Positions 19,219 through 26,941 of a DNA stretch of 64,000 nt are shown piece after piece (within the stretch, counting starts at the first letter, position 1; each line of letters starts with the position of its first letter). This DNA comes from Bacterioplanoides sp965200585. GTDB lineage: Bacteria; Pseudomonadota; Gammaproteobacteria; Pseudomonadales; Oceanobacteraceae. A model generated the notes under the pieces. The model had not been told where the DNA came from, searched no databases, and saw only the letters and a program-made list of their open reading frames with translations. The stretch is from the NCBI RefSeq assembly GCF_965200585.1, contig NZ_OZ241361.1; one strand, given 5' to 3'. The position numbers were made by a program, and so were the translations under genes.

Positions 19219-20022
19219 TCAGAAGCCCAGCACATCCTGCATATCGTACAAACCGTGTGTTTGCTCGTGAATCCACTTAGCACTGCGTACCGCGCCTTTG
19301 GCAAAGGTCATACGACTTTGAGCTTTATGCGTTACTTCAACACGCTCACCGTCGGCAGCAAACATCACTGTGTGATCACCAACCACGTCACCACCTCGAA
19401 TGGTCTCAAAACCAATTTGCTTGTGTGGGCGTGCACCGGTTTGACCTTCACGACCGTAACAAGCGACTTCGTTTAAATCCCAACCCATGGTTTCAGCAAC
19501 GACTTCACCCATGCGCAGCGCGGTACCGGAAGGTGCATCCACTTTATGTTTGTGGTGCATTTCGATCACTTCGATGTCACTGTCGTCGCCCATCACTTTG
19601 GCGGCCATACGCAGCAGGTTCAGACACAGGTTAACGCCTACGGAATAGTTCGGCGCAAACACGATGCCCATGTCGTTCGACGCTTGTTGCAAACGAACTT
19701 TCTGTTCATCGGTCAGGCCTGTAGTACCAATCACGATGCTTTTGCCATGAGTACGACACAACTCAACATTAGCCATGGTGGCTTCCGGCGCAGTGAAATC
19801 GATCAGCACATCAAAGTCGTTAATCACCGCTTCCAGACTGGTGGCGGTTTTCACGCCCATTTCCTTACCCAATCCTGCTAGGCTACCTGCGTCGATGCCC
19901 GCCATCGGATCATCGGCCAATACAATCGTTGCACCCAGTTGTGCTTTTTCATCAGCGGCAACCGCTTCGATTAAAACACGGCCCATACGGCCAGCCGCTC
20001 CGGTAATAGCAATGCGAGTCAT
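19219..20022 (-). CDS. dapB: 4-hydroxy-tetrahydrodipicolinate reductase
   Basis: NAD(P)H-dependent reductase in lysine and diaminopimelate synthesis. The 267-residue protein has the N-terminal nucleotide-binding motif ITGAAGRMGRVLIEA, the GTTGLT loop, and the catalytic EMHHKHKVDAPSGTAL segment. It belongs to the conserved dnaJ-dapB-carA neighbourhood, although here each junction carries an extra gene. Confidence 0.97.
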   Translation of the reverse strand: MTRIAITGAAGRMGRVLIEAVAADEKAQLGATIVLADDPMAGIDAGSLAGLGKEMGVKTATSLEAVINDFDVLIDFTAPEATMANVELCRTHGKSIVIGTTGLTDEQKVRLQQASNDMGIVFAPNYSVGVNLCLNLLRMAAKVMGDDSDIEVIEMHHKHKVDAPSGTALRMGEVVAETMGWDLNEVACYGREGQTGARPHKQIGFETIRGGDVVGDHTVMFAADGERVEVTHKAQSRMTFAKGAVRSAKWIHEQTHGLYDMQDVLGF

Positions 20023-20340
20023 GGTGTTTCCTGAGAATTAGATAAAGATGATGACGTGGGATTATAAAGGCTTTGGAGGTGAAAGCGAATCGACTTAAGC
20101 AAGAACTACTCACGTCTACACTGGCAAGAGTGACGAGTTTGTAGCAAAATTATTAGCTGTGAGCTGTAGAGCCAACAGATAGAATTGGCGTGCCTAAGCA
20201 CATGGATGAAAAGATCGAATTTGATGGTTACTTCTAGTATTACTCGAGTAAACCCCAAAGGATTTCTTTATCAATTCTACCTCACCAAAGCCTCAACATA
20301 ATAAGATACGATGATATTATTTTAAAATAGGGAATATCAA
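20023..20340. other. Spacer upstream of dapB and of the small exported protein
   Basis: About 318 bp shared by two divergent genes. No coding frame is supportable. A perfect 12-bp palindrome, TTACTCGAGTAA, occurs at 20240-20251. The 80 bp nearest the small gene are very AT-rich. No consensus promoter could be assigned with confidence. Confidence 0.4.
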
Positions 20341-20682
20341 ATGATACAAAGATTTTTAATTGCGATTTTTTTGATTATGTTATCAAATGCTCACGCTGGT
20401 GGTGCAAAATCAGGAAAAGTTATAGCAATAAACACTGACTCTCGTAGTGCTCACAGTCATAACCATAAACATTTATTTGTTATGTTTTCAGATTCAACAG
20501 ATAGATATTACTTAGACCTAGACGGCCCATCAGGAAGTGTAAACACATCAATGCTCTTAATGGCTTTTTCAAGCAATCAAGATGTTTACATCCAGTGGGA
20601 AGATGTTGTCTTATCACCAGGGTTCAACAAAAAAATAACTTTCGTTGCAATTGGAAATGACTGGCCCTGGCCTGCAAATTAA
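20341..20682 (+). CDS. Small exported protein, unknown function
   Basis: A 113-residue protein with a clear Sec signal peptide (MIQRFLIAIFLIMLSNAHA, cleavage at about residue 19). The mature part is about 94 residues, rich in Ser, Asp and aromatic residues, with a His cluster (SAHSHNHKHLFV, about 38-49) that might bind metal. It has no cysteine in the mature region. GGGA ribosome site. Base composition is noticeably more AT-rich than the surrounding housekeeping genes, and it splits dnaJ from dapB, so it may be a later insertion. Family not recognised. Confidence 0.7.
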   Translation: MIQRFLIAIFLIMLSNAHAGGAKSGKVIAINTDSRSAHSHNHKHLFVMFSDSTDRYYLDLDGPSGSVNTSMLLMAFSSNQDVYIQWEDVVLSPGFNKKITFVAIGNDWPWPAN

Positions 20683-20707
20683 GAAATAAAAATATCTTCA
20701 AGCAGAT

Positions 20708-20754
20708 CGATAAAACTGATTTCTTTATCTTAAAAAAAGAAATCAGTTTTATCG
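20708..20754. terminator. Long perfect hairpin between small gene and dnaJ
   Basis: A 19-bp perfect stem (CGATAAAACTGATTTCTTT and its complement) with a 9-nt loop lies between two convergent genes, 26 bp after the small gene's stop and 17 bp after the dnaJ stop. The stem itself is AT-rich and no U tract follows, so it may act as a bidirectional transcript end or mRNA stabiliser. Confidence 0.7.
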
Positions 20755-20770
20755 CCAAACAAAATAGTAA

Positions 20771-21907
20771 TTACATTTCTTCGAAGAAACGTTTCGCTCG
20801 CTCAAAGAAACTCTTATTTTGTGGTGAATGTTTTTCGCCCGCTTTTTCACCGTTCAAAGAAGCCTGGAATTGTTGCAGCAATTCTTTCTGTTCTTTGGTC
20901 AGGTTTACCGGCGTTTCTACCTGCACACGGCACAGCAGATCACCCGGAGCACCACCGCGCACCGGTACTACACCTTTGCCACGCAGGCGGAATAATTTAC
21001 CACTTTGAGTTTCGGCAGGAATCTTCAGCTTAACGCGGCCATCCAACGTTGGTACCTCCAACTCGCCACCCAAGGCAGCATCCACAATGCTGATAGGCAC
21101 ATCGCAATACAGGTTACGGCCATCGCGGTGGAATAACTCGTGCTCACGCACACTTACCTGAACGTATAAGTCGCCCGCTGGGCCACCCATGGCACCCGCT
21201 TCACCTTCACCGGATAAGCGAACGCGATCGCCGGTATCCACACCCGGTGGAATTTTCACTGACAGAGTTTTAGTTTCTTCTTTAACACCACGGCCATGAC
21301 AGCTATTACATGGATCATCGATCATGGTGCCCTGACCACGACAGGTCGGACAAGTTTGCTGTACCGAGAAGAAGCCCTGTTGCATACGCACCTGGCCTTG
21401 TCCATGACAGGTAGAACAGGTTTTAGGCTTAGTGCCTTCTTTGGCACCGGAACCATCACAGGTGTCGCAGGTTGTTAACGTAGGAACGCGGATTTTCTTT
21501 TCAACACCACGCACCGCTTCTTCCAGCGATAATTCCATGGTGTAACGTAAATCGGAGCCACGTTGTGGGCCACCACGGCTGCGGCCACCACCGCCTCCGC
21601 CGCCAAAAATATCGCCGAACACATCGCCGAAAATATCACTAAAGCCACCAGCACCGCCGCCACCAAAGCCGCCAGCCTGACCATCCACACCCGCATGACC
21701 ATATTGGTCATAGGCGGCACGCTTCTGCTCATCGCCTAAGATTTCGTAAGCTTCCGTCGCTTCTTTGAACTTGGCTTCGGCATCAGCATCATCCGGGTTA
21801 CGGTCCGGGTGATATTTCATCGCAATTTTACGATACGCTTTTTTCAGCTCTTTTTTATCGACGCCTTTGGCTACACCAAGTACTTCGTAATAATCTCGTT
21901 TCGACAT
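20771..21907 (-). CDS. dnaJ: Chaperone DnaJ (Hsp40)
   Basis: Co-chaperone that stimulates DnaK ATPase. The 378-residue protein shows the J domain with YHPDR (HPD about 33-35), a Gly/Phe-rich linker (about 75-115), four zinc-finger repeats (CDTCDGSG, CSTCHGQG, CPTCRGQG, CNSCHGRG) and C-terminal substrate domains. It follows dnaK on the same strand, but the 352-bp spacer is unusually long and contains two structured repeats and an intrinsic terminator, so dnaJ may be partly uncoupled from dnaK. The ribosome site is weak. Confidence 0.97.
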   Translation of the reverse strand: MSKRDYYEVLGVAKGVDKKELKKAYRKIAMKYHPDRNPDDADAEAKFKEATEAYEILGDEQKRAAYDQYGHAGVDGQAGGFGGGGAGGFSDIFGDVFGDIFGGGGGGGRSRGGPQRGSDLRYTMELSLEEAVRGVEKKIRVPTLTTCDTCDGSGAKEGTKPKTCSTCHGQGQVRMQQGFFSVQQTCPTCRGQGTMIDDPCNSCHGRGVKEETKTLSVKIPPGVDTGDRVRLSGEGEAGAMGGPAGDLYVQVSVREHELFHRDGRNLYCDVPISIVDAALGGELEVPTLDGRVKLKIPAETQSGKLFRLRGKGVVPVRGGAPGDLLCRVQVETPVNLTKEQKELLQQFQASLNGEKAGEKHSPQNKSFFERAKRFFEEM

Positions 21908-21927
21908 GATTTTGCTCGTTTTAATGG

Positions 21928-21961
21928 CAAAAAAACGCGGGTAGTTTTCTAACCGCGTTTT
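21928..21961 (-). terminator. Intrinsic terminator just upstream of dnaJ
   Basis: The stem AAAACGCGG / CCGCGTTTT (21932-21961) extends inward by TAG/CTA after one mismatch and has a TTTT loop. On the minus strand it runs into seven U residues. It lies 21 bp upstream of the dnaJ start, so it would terminate or attenuate transcription arriving from dnaK. Confidence 0.75.
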
Positions 21962-21980
21962 GTTTGAAGATCAGTCACAT

Positions 21981-22070
21981 TATTTTTCTGTCACACCCAT
22001 TTCACGGAGCGTCCCTGCATCCTGAGATGGGAACGCCCGAGTCCATCGGGCTGTTTTCGAAAAACAATCT
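21981..22070 (-). repeat. Tandem-hairpin intergenic repeat, copy B (divergent)
   Basis: Diverged member of the repeat family. It keeps the terminal TTTTTC and the end GAAAAACAATCT that it shares exactly with copy D. Hairpin GCCCGA-GTCCA-TCGGGC (22035-22051) exposes GGA on the minus strand. A second, imperfect hairpin (CGTCCC, CATC-CTGA-GATG, GGGAACG) lies at about 22010-22034. It is in the dnaK-dnaJ spacer, in opposite orientation to copy C. Confidence 0.6.
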
Positions 22071-22135
22071 GACTAATCTTCTTTATCCGAAACCGCTACT
22101 TTAACAAACAGCGATTGAGGAGTTATCAAGAAATG

Positions 22136-22232
22136 GTCGGGGGTGTTTTCATAAAGCAGTGACAGGATGTCACGGTAGCGCGGCAGGGCCAGGGATGGCC
22201 CTTCGGCGCGGCGGCTTGAAAACACCGCCGAC
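22136..22232 (+). repeat. Tandem-hairpin intergenic repeat, copy C (with terminal inverted repeats)
   Basis: The best-bounded copy. Its ends are 16-bp inverted repeats with one mismatch: GTCGGGGGTGTTTTCA (22136-22151) and TGAAAACACCGCCGAC (22217-22232). Inside, hairpin GTGACA-GGA-TGTCAC lies at 22159-22173 and hairpin AGGGCCA-GGGA-TGGCCCT at 22185-22202, the latter within an outer GCGC/GCGC stem. GGA is exposed on the plus strand, antisense to dnaK-dnaJ. The terminal repeats give it a MITE-like look. Confidence 0.82.
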
Positions 22233-22259
22233 TATTTCTCAGTATTAAGCGTTGAACGC

Positions 22260-24182
22260 TTACTTGTCTTTTACTTCTTCAAACTCAGCATCAACAACGT
22301 CGTCGTCCTGACCACCTTGCTGTGCACCGGCATCCGCAGCGCCTTCTGCACCTTGCTGTGCCTGAGCCTGCTCAGCGTACATCTTCTGTGCCAGAGAGCT
22401 GGATGCTTCAGTCAGCGCGTTAGTCTTCGCTTCGATATCGGCTTTGTCATCGCCTTTTACCGCTTCTTCAAGATCAGCAACGGCTTTTTCGATCGCAGTT
22501 TTCTCTTCTTCAGTCGCCTTATCACCGGCTTCTTCCAGAGTTTTCTTAGTCGCGTGGATCAGGCCATCGGCTGTGTTACGAACCTGAATCAGCTCTTCGA
22601 ACTGCTTATCGGCTTCAGCATTCGCTTCTGCGTCAGCAACCATCTTCTCGATCTCGTCATCGCTCAGACCAGAAGACGCTTTAATCACGATGGACTGCTC
22701 TTTACCAGTTGCCTTGTCTTTCGCACTTACGTTCAGAATACCGTTGGCATCAATGTCGAAGGTCACTTCAATCTGAGGCACACCACGTGGAGCCGGTGGA
22801 ATATCAGACAGATCGAAACGACCCAGAGATTTGTTTTGTGCCGCTTGCTTACGCTCACCCTGTACCACGTGAATGGTTACTGCAGGCTGGTTGTCATCAG
22901 CGGTTGAGAACACCTGAGATTTCTTGGAAGGAATCGTGGTGTTTTTCTCGATAACCGCAGTCGCAACGCCACCCATGGTTTCGATACCCAGAGTCAGAGG
23001 AGTCACGTCCAGCAGCAGTACGTCTTTCACGTCACCGGCCAGTACCGCACCCTGAATCGATGCACCAACGGCAACCGCTTCATCCGGGTTAACGTCTTTA
23101 CGTGGCTCTTTACCGAAGAACTCAGCTACTTTTTCCTGAACCAGTGGCATACGGGTCTGACCACCAACCAGGATCACTTCGTCGATTTCGCTGGAAGACA
23201 GATCCGCGTCTTGCAGAGCAATACGACATGGCTCCAGAGAACGAGCAACCAGATCTTCAACCAGAGATTCCAGCTTGGCGCGAGTCACTTTTACGTTTAA
23301 GTGCTTAGGACCGGTCGCATCAGCAGTGATGTACGGCAGGTTTACGTCAGTTTGTTGCGCAGAGGACAGCTCAACTTTTGCTTTTTCAGCCGCTTCTTTC
23401 AGGCGTTGCAGTGCCAGTGGATCGTTGTGCAGATCGATGCCACTTTCTTTCTTAAATTCGTCAGCCAGATACTCGATCATGGCCATATCGAAGTCTTCAC
23501 CACCCAGGAAGGTATCACCGTTGGTGGCCAGTACTTCGAATTGCTTCTCGCCGTCTACGTCAGCCACTTCAATGATGGAGATATCGAACGTACCGCCACC
23601 TAAGTCGTATACCGCGATGGTGCGGTCGCCGCCTTCTTTGTCGATGCCGTAAGCCAATGCCGCAGCGGTTGGCTCGTTGATGATACGCTTAACTTCTAAG
23701 CCCGCGATTTTACCCGCATCTTTAGTTGCCTGACGCTGAGAGTCGTTGAAGTAAGCAGGAACAGTAATAACTGCTTCAGTTACTTCTTCACCCAGGAAAT
23801 CTTCTGCGGTTTTCTTCATCTTTTTCAGAACTTCAGCAGAAACCTGTGGTGGTGCAAACTTGTCGTCTTTTACCGATACCCATGCATCGCCATTGTCCGC
23901 TTCGATGATTTTGTACGGAACCATGGAGATGTCTTTCTGAACCACGTCATCTTTAAAACGACGACCAATCAGACGCTTAATTGCGAACAGGGTGTTGTCT
24001 GGGTTAGTTACCGCCTGACGCTTAGCCGGCTGGCCTACTAAGGTTTCGCCATCGGTGTAAGCAATGATGGAAGGGGTAGTACGATCGCCTTCTGCGTTCT
24101 CAACAACTTTTGACTTTTCGCCATCCAGAACGGCCACACAAGAGTTAGTGGTGCCCAGGTCGATACCAATAATTTTACCCAT
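22260..24182 (-). CDS. dnaK: Chaperone DnaK (Hsp70)
   Basis: ATP-dependent chaperone. The 640-residue protein has the nucleotide-binding domain (IGIDLGTTNSCVAV near the N-terminus; YDLGGGTFDISI near 200; VGGQTRMP near 345), the linker VLLLDVTPLTLG (about 389-400), the substrate domain, and an Ala/Gln-rich tail ending in DDDVVDAEFEEVKDK. The start at 24182 (MGKIIGIDLG) has a GGAG ribosome site 9-10 nt upstream and is preferred over an in-frame start five codons earlier. It lies 119 bp after grpE and probably shares its heat-shock promoter. Confidence 0.98.
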   Translation of the reverse strand: MGKIIGIDLGTTNSCVAVLDGEKSKVVENAEGDRTTPSIIAYTDGETLVGQPAKRQAVTNPDNTLFAIKRLIGRRFKDDVVQKDISMVPYKIIEADNGDAWVSVKDDKFAPPQVSAEVLKKMKKTAEDFLGEEVTEAVITVPAYFNDSQRQATKDAGKIAGLEVKRIINEPTAAALAYGIDKEGGDRTIAVYDLGGGTFDISIIEVADVDGEKQFEVLATNGDTFLGGEDFDMAMIEYLADEFKKESGIDLHNDPLALQRLKEAAEKAKVELSSAQQTDVNLPYITADATGPKHLNVKVTRAKLESLVEDLVARSLEPCRIALQDADLSSSEIDEVILVGGQTRMPLVQEKVAEFFGKEPRKDVNPDEAVAVGASIQGAVLAGDVKDVLLLDVTPLTLGIETMGGVATAVIEKNTTIPSKKSQVFSTADDNQPAVTIHVVQGERKQAAQNKSLGRFDLSDIPPAPRGVPQIEVTFDIDANGILNVSAKDKATGKEQSIVIKASSGLSDDEIEKMVADAEANAEADKQFEELIQVRNTADGLIHATKKTLEEAGDKATEEEKTAIEKAVADLEEAVKGDDKADIEAKTNALTEASSSLAQKMYAEQAQAQQGAEGAADAGAQQGGQDDDVVDAEFEEVKDK

Positions 24183-24301
24183 AATCGTGATCTCCAACGT
24201 TGGGCGGCTCTGGCCGCCTCAAAAAATTATTAACAATAGATTTTGTATTGATTTCTATATAAGTCCGCTCGCTCGCCTTTCAAGGCTGGGCGGATAAAAA
24301 A

Positions 24302-24919
24302 TTACGCGTTTTCGTCGATCTGAGGCGCACCCTTGCTCACCATCACCATGGCCGGACGCAACAGACGACCTTGCAAGGTATAACCCTTCTGCATCACGGC
24401 AATCACAGTGTTAGGCGCAGCTTCGGCGCTCTCAATCATCGACATTGCCTGGTGCAATTCCGGGTTAAAGGTTTCACCCATCGGATCAACGGTTTCTACT
24501 TTGAATTTCGCAAGACCAGCCGCAAAACCCGTCAGGGTCATTTCCACCCCTTCGCGCAGAGGCTTGGTCGCTTCATCATCACCGGCAGCGGCCAGTGCAC
24601 GATCCAGGTTGTCTGCCACGCTTAACATTTCGTTAGCGAACTTTTCTACGCCAAACTTGTGTGCTTTTTCCACATCCGCTTCGGCACGACGACGGACGTT
24701 CTGCATCTCTGCCTGAACCCGTAACATCTGATCTTTCAGATCCGCAATTTCCTGCTGAGCCGCTTCCAGCAGAGAAGCCAGTGCTTCGTCACCGGTTTGC
24801 TCATTGGCGCCTTCTGCCGCTTCTTCACTCACTGCTTCTTCTGCAGTCGCTTCGGTTGCTTCAACCTGCTCTCCAGCTGGCTTCTGGATTTCGTCCTGAA
24901 TGTTCTGCTCTTCAGACAT
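24302..24919 (-). CDS. grpE: Nucleotide exchange factor GrpE
   Basis: Exchanges ADP for ATP on DnaK. The 205-residue product has an acidic, disordered N-terminus (EQNIQDEIQK, then Glu/Ala-rich, about 1-45), a long coiled coil (about 46-95, DLKDQMLRVQAEMQNVRRRAEADVEK split over several heptads) and the C-terminal beta-wing domain (NTVIAVMQKGYTLQGRLLRPAMVMVSKG). The ATG at 24919 has a GAGGA ribosome site. A sigma-32-like promoter lies 48 bp upstream. It is the first gene of grpE-dnaK and divergent from recN. Confidence 0.97.
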   Translation of the reverse strand: MSEEQNIQDEIQKPAGEQVEATEATAEEAVSEEAAEGANEQTGDEALASLLEAAQQEIADLKDQMLRVQAEMQNVRRRAEADVEKAHKFGVEKFANEMLSVADNLDRALAAAGDDEATKPLREGVEMTLTGFAAGLAKFKVETVDPMGETFNPELHQAMSMIESAEAAPNTVIAVMQKGYTLQGRLLRPAMVMVSKGAPQIDENA

Positions 24920-24966
24920 CAACTTTTCCTCAATCAGGGATCGTTCAATTTGTTTCGATGAAAGGT

Positions 24967-24994
24967 ATATGGGAGCGCCAGAACCGTTTTCAAG
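24967..24994 (-). promoter_or_regulatory. Sigma-32-type heat-shock promoter for grpE-dnaK
   Basis: On the minus strand, CTTGAAA is followed after 13 nt by TCCCATAT. This matches the E. coli RpoH consensus (CTTGAAA, 13-14 nt, CCCCATNT) with a single change in the -10 element. It is 48 bp upstream of the grpE start. Confidence 0.88.
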
Positions 24995-25035
24995 GGCTTA
25001 AACTCACACAACAGGGTGGAAACTTGATTAAATTC

Positions 25036-25084
25036 TTGACAGTCAGAGATACTGTACATATAAACACTGTATGCATGATCAGTA
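25036..25084 (+). promoter_or_regulatory. SOS promoter of recN with two overlapping LexA boxes
   Basis: TTGACA (25036-25041), a 17-nt spacer and TATAAA (25059-25064) form a near-perfect sigma-70 promoter. A LexA-like box, TACTGTACATATAAACACTG (25050-25069, CTGT-N8-ACAC), covers the -10 region. A weaker second box, CACTGTATGCATGATCAGTA (25065-25084), overlaps the probable transcription start. E. coli recN likewise has multiple LexA boxes. The AGGAG ribosome site at 25086-25090 follows directly. Confidence 0.9.
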
Positions 25085-25096
25085 CAGGAGCTGGGT

Positions 25097-26809
25097 ATGT
25101 TGTTACATTTATCTATCCATCAGTTTGCGTTAGTGGATGAACTGGAACTGGAATTCAAACCCGGTATGGCAGTGATTACCGGTGAAACCGGGGCCGGTAA
25201 ATCGATTCTGCTGGATGCACTGGGGATCGCACTCGGGCAACGAGCAGAAGCCGACAACGTACGCTTTGGTGCCAACAAAGCTGAAGTTAGCGCCAGTTTC
25301 ACCCCAAACGACAATGCCAGAAGCTGGCTGGAACAACGTGACCTACCCACGGATGATGATCAGATTATCTTGCGCCGTGTAGTGTCCAGTGAAGGCCGTT
25401 CACGTGGTTATATCAATGGCCGCCCGGCCTCTGCCAATGATCTCAAAGATCTGGCTCAATGCCTGATTGATGTTCACTCGCAACATGCTCACCAACGCCT
25501 GCTGCAAAAAGATACCCCACGACAACTGGTGGATGCTTTTGGCAACCTGCAACAAGATGCCCGCGCCGTTTCTCAGGCATTTAAGCAATGGCAAAAGAAT
25601 GCGCAACGGTTAAAAACCCTCAGCGAAGAAAGCAGCGAAATACAGGCACAACGCCAGTTGCTGAGTTATCAGGTTGAAGAGTTACGTGAACTGAATCTGA
25701 GTGAAACCGAGCTGGATGAGTTAGAAGCCGAACATAAACGATTAGCCAACGCTGAAACCATGTTGCTTAGCGGCCAGCAAGCATTAGCCGCTTGCCTGGG
25801 GGATGCCTCTTATTCTGGTACAGAGATGGCTGCAACTCAGCTGGCCTATCAGGCCATGACCTTGTTGAATCAGCTGGATGACAATCACCCAACTCTGCTG
25901 GAAGCCAAAGAGCTGTTACAGCAGGCGCATATCCAGCTGGAAGAAGCTGGCTTATCGCTGCAGCGCTATCTGGAACAGGTCGATATTAATCCGCATCGGT
26001 TACAGCAGGTAGAAAGTCGCTTAGGTGAAATCTTCTCGGTGGCCCGTAAGCATCAGATACAACCACAACGCTTGTACGCTTACTGGCAGGAACAGGAAGA
26101 TCAGTTAGCTCAGTTAAATCTGAGCGACGATGATTTATTAGAACTGGAACAGGAAGTGGAACGTCTGCGCGAACACTTCCAACAGCTGGCACAAAAGCTA
26201 TCCAACAAACGTCAAAAAGCAGCTGCGAAACTGGATAAAGAAGTGGAAGCACACTTTGAGTCACTGGCGTTAGATCGTGCTCGTTTTATGACACAAGTAG
26301 AGCCTCTTACCTCAAAAACAGACGAGCCTCGTCAAGCCAACCATCATGGTATCGACCAAATCAGCTTCCACGTACAAACCAACCCGGGCATGCCTTCCGG
26401 GCCGTTGGCCAAAGTGGTTTCTGGTGGTGAGCTCTCTCGTATCAGCCTGGCGATTCAGGTAGTGACCGCAGCCACCAGCCAGATTCCAAGTTTAATTTTT
26501 GATGAAGTGGATGTTGGTATTGGTGGCGGCACCGCGGAGCGCGTGGGTCGTTTAATGCGCTCCCTCGGAAAACCAAGCAAGGAAGAGGCTGGGCAAGTTA
26601 TGTGCGTGACCCACCAGCCACAAGTTGCTGCTCAGGCTCACCAGCATTTTCAGGTGAGTAAAATCAGCGGTGATAATTCCACGCACACTCAGATCCGTGA
26701 ATTGAACAACAAACAACGCTCGGAAGAGTTAGCACGCATGTTAGGCGGTGTGGATATTACTCAACAAACACTGGCGCATGCGCAAGAGATGTTAGATCTG
26801 GTGCAATGA
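25097..26809 (+). CDS. recN: DNA repair protein RecN
   Basis: SMC-like ATPase acting in double-strand-break repair. The 570-residue protein has Walker A GETGAGKS (29-36), long coiled-coil arms (about 150-360, Gln/Leu/Glu-rich), the ABC signature VSGGELSRISLAIQ, and Walker B LIFDEVDVGIGGGTAE. Length is normal. The promoter shows strong LexA control. It is divergent from grpE, as in Pseudomonas. Confidence 0.97.
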   Translation: MLLHLSIHQFALVDELELEFKPGMAVITGETGAGKSILLDALGIALGQRAEADNVRFGANKAEVSASFTPNDNARSWLEQRDLPTDDDQIILRRVVSSEGRSRGYINGRPASANDLKDLAQCLIDVHSQHAHQRLLQKDTPRQLVDAFGNLQQDARAVSQAFKQWQKNAQRLKTLSEESSEIQAQRQLLSYQVEELRELNLSETELDELEAEHKRLANAETMLLSGQQALAACLGDASYSGTEMAATQLAYQAMTLLNQLDDNHPTLLEAKELLQQAHIQLEEAGLSLQRYLEQVDINPHRLQQVESRLGEIFSVARKHQIQPQRLYAYWQEQEDQLAQLNLSDDDLLELEQEVERLREHFQQLAQKLSNKRQKAAAKLDKEVEAHFESLALDRARFMTQVEPLTSKTDEPRQANHHGIDQISFHVQTNPGMPSGPLAKVVSGGELSRISLAIQVVTAATSQIPSLIFDEVDVGIGGGTAERVGRLMRSLGKPSKEEAGQVMCVTHQPQVAAQAHQHFQVSKISGDNSTHTQIRELNNKQRSEELARMLGGVDITQQTLAHAQEMLDLVQ

Positions 26810-26813
26810 TTTT

Positions 26814-26869
26814 TAATACATCTGATCTAATACATTGAACCTAATACATCTGAACTAATACATCTAAAC
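26814..26869 (+). repeat. Four tandem copies of a 14-bp repeat after recN
   Basis: Units at 26814, 26828, 26842 and 26856 read TAATACATCTGATC, TAATACATTGAACC, TAATACATCTGAAC and TAATACATCTAAAC. They begin 5 bp after the recN stop and end just before the terminator. The period is 14 bp, so an out-of-frame coding origin is possible but not needed. Function unknown. Confidence 0.85.
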
Positions 26870-26880
26870 CCTGCGAAAAC

Positions 26881-26915
26881 AAAAAAGCCGGATTCTGACG
26901 AATCCGGCTTTTTGG
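26881..26915. terminator. Bidirectional terminator after recN
   Basis: GCCGGATTC-TGAC-GAATCCGGC with A and T runs on both sides lies between the convergent recN and DUF4136 lipoprotein genes. Confidence 0.93.
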
Positions 26916-26941
26916 TAATAGCGTATGCTTTGATCGGGCGA

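Noticed and set aside
22317..22907. Plus-strand open frame (196 codons) inside dnaK
   Set aside because: Antisense shadow of dnaK; Phe/Leu/Cys-rich composition typical of reverse-frame reading, no start signals.
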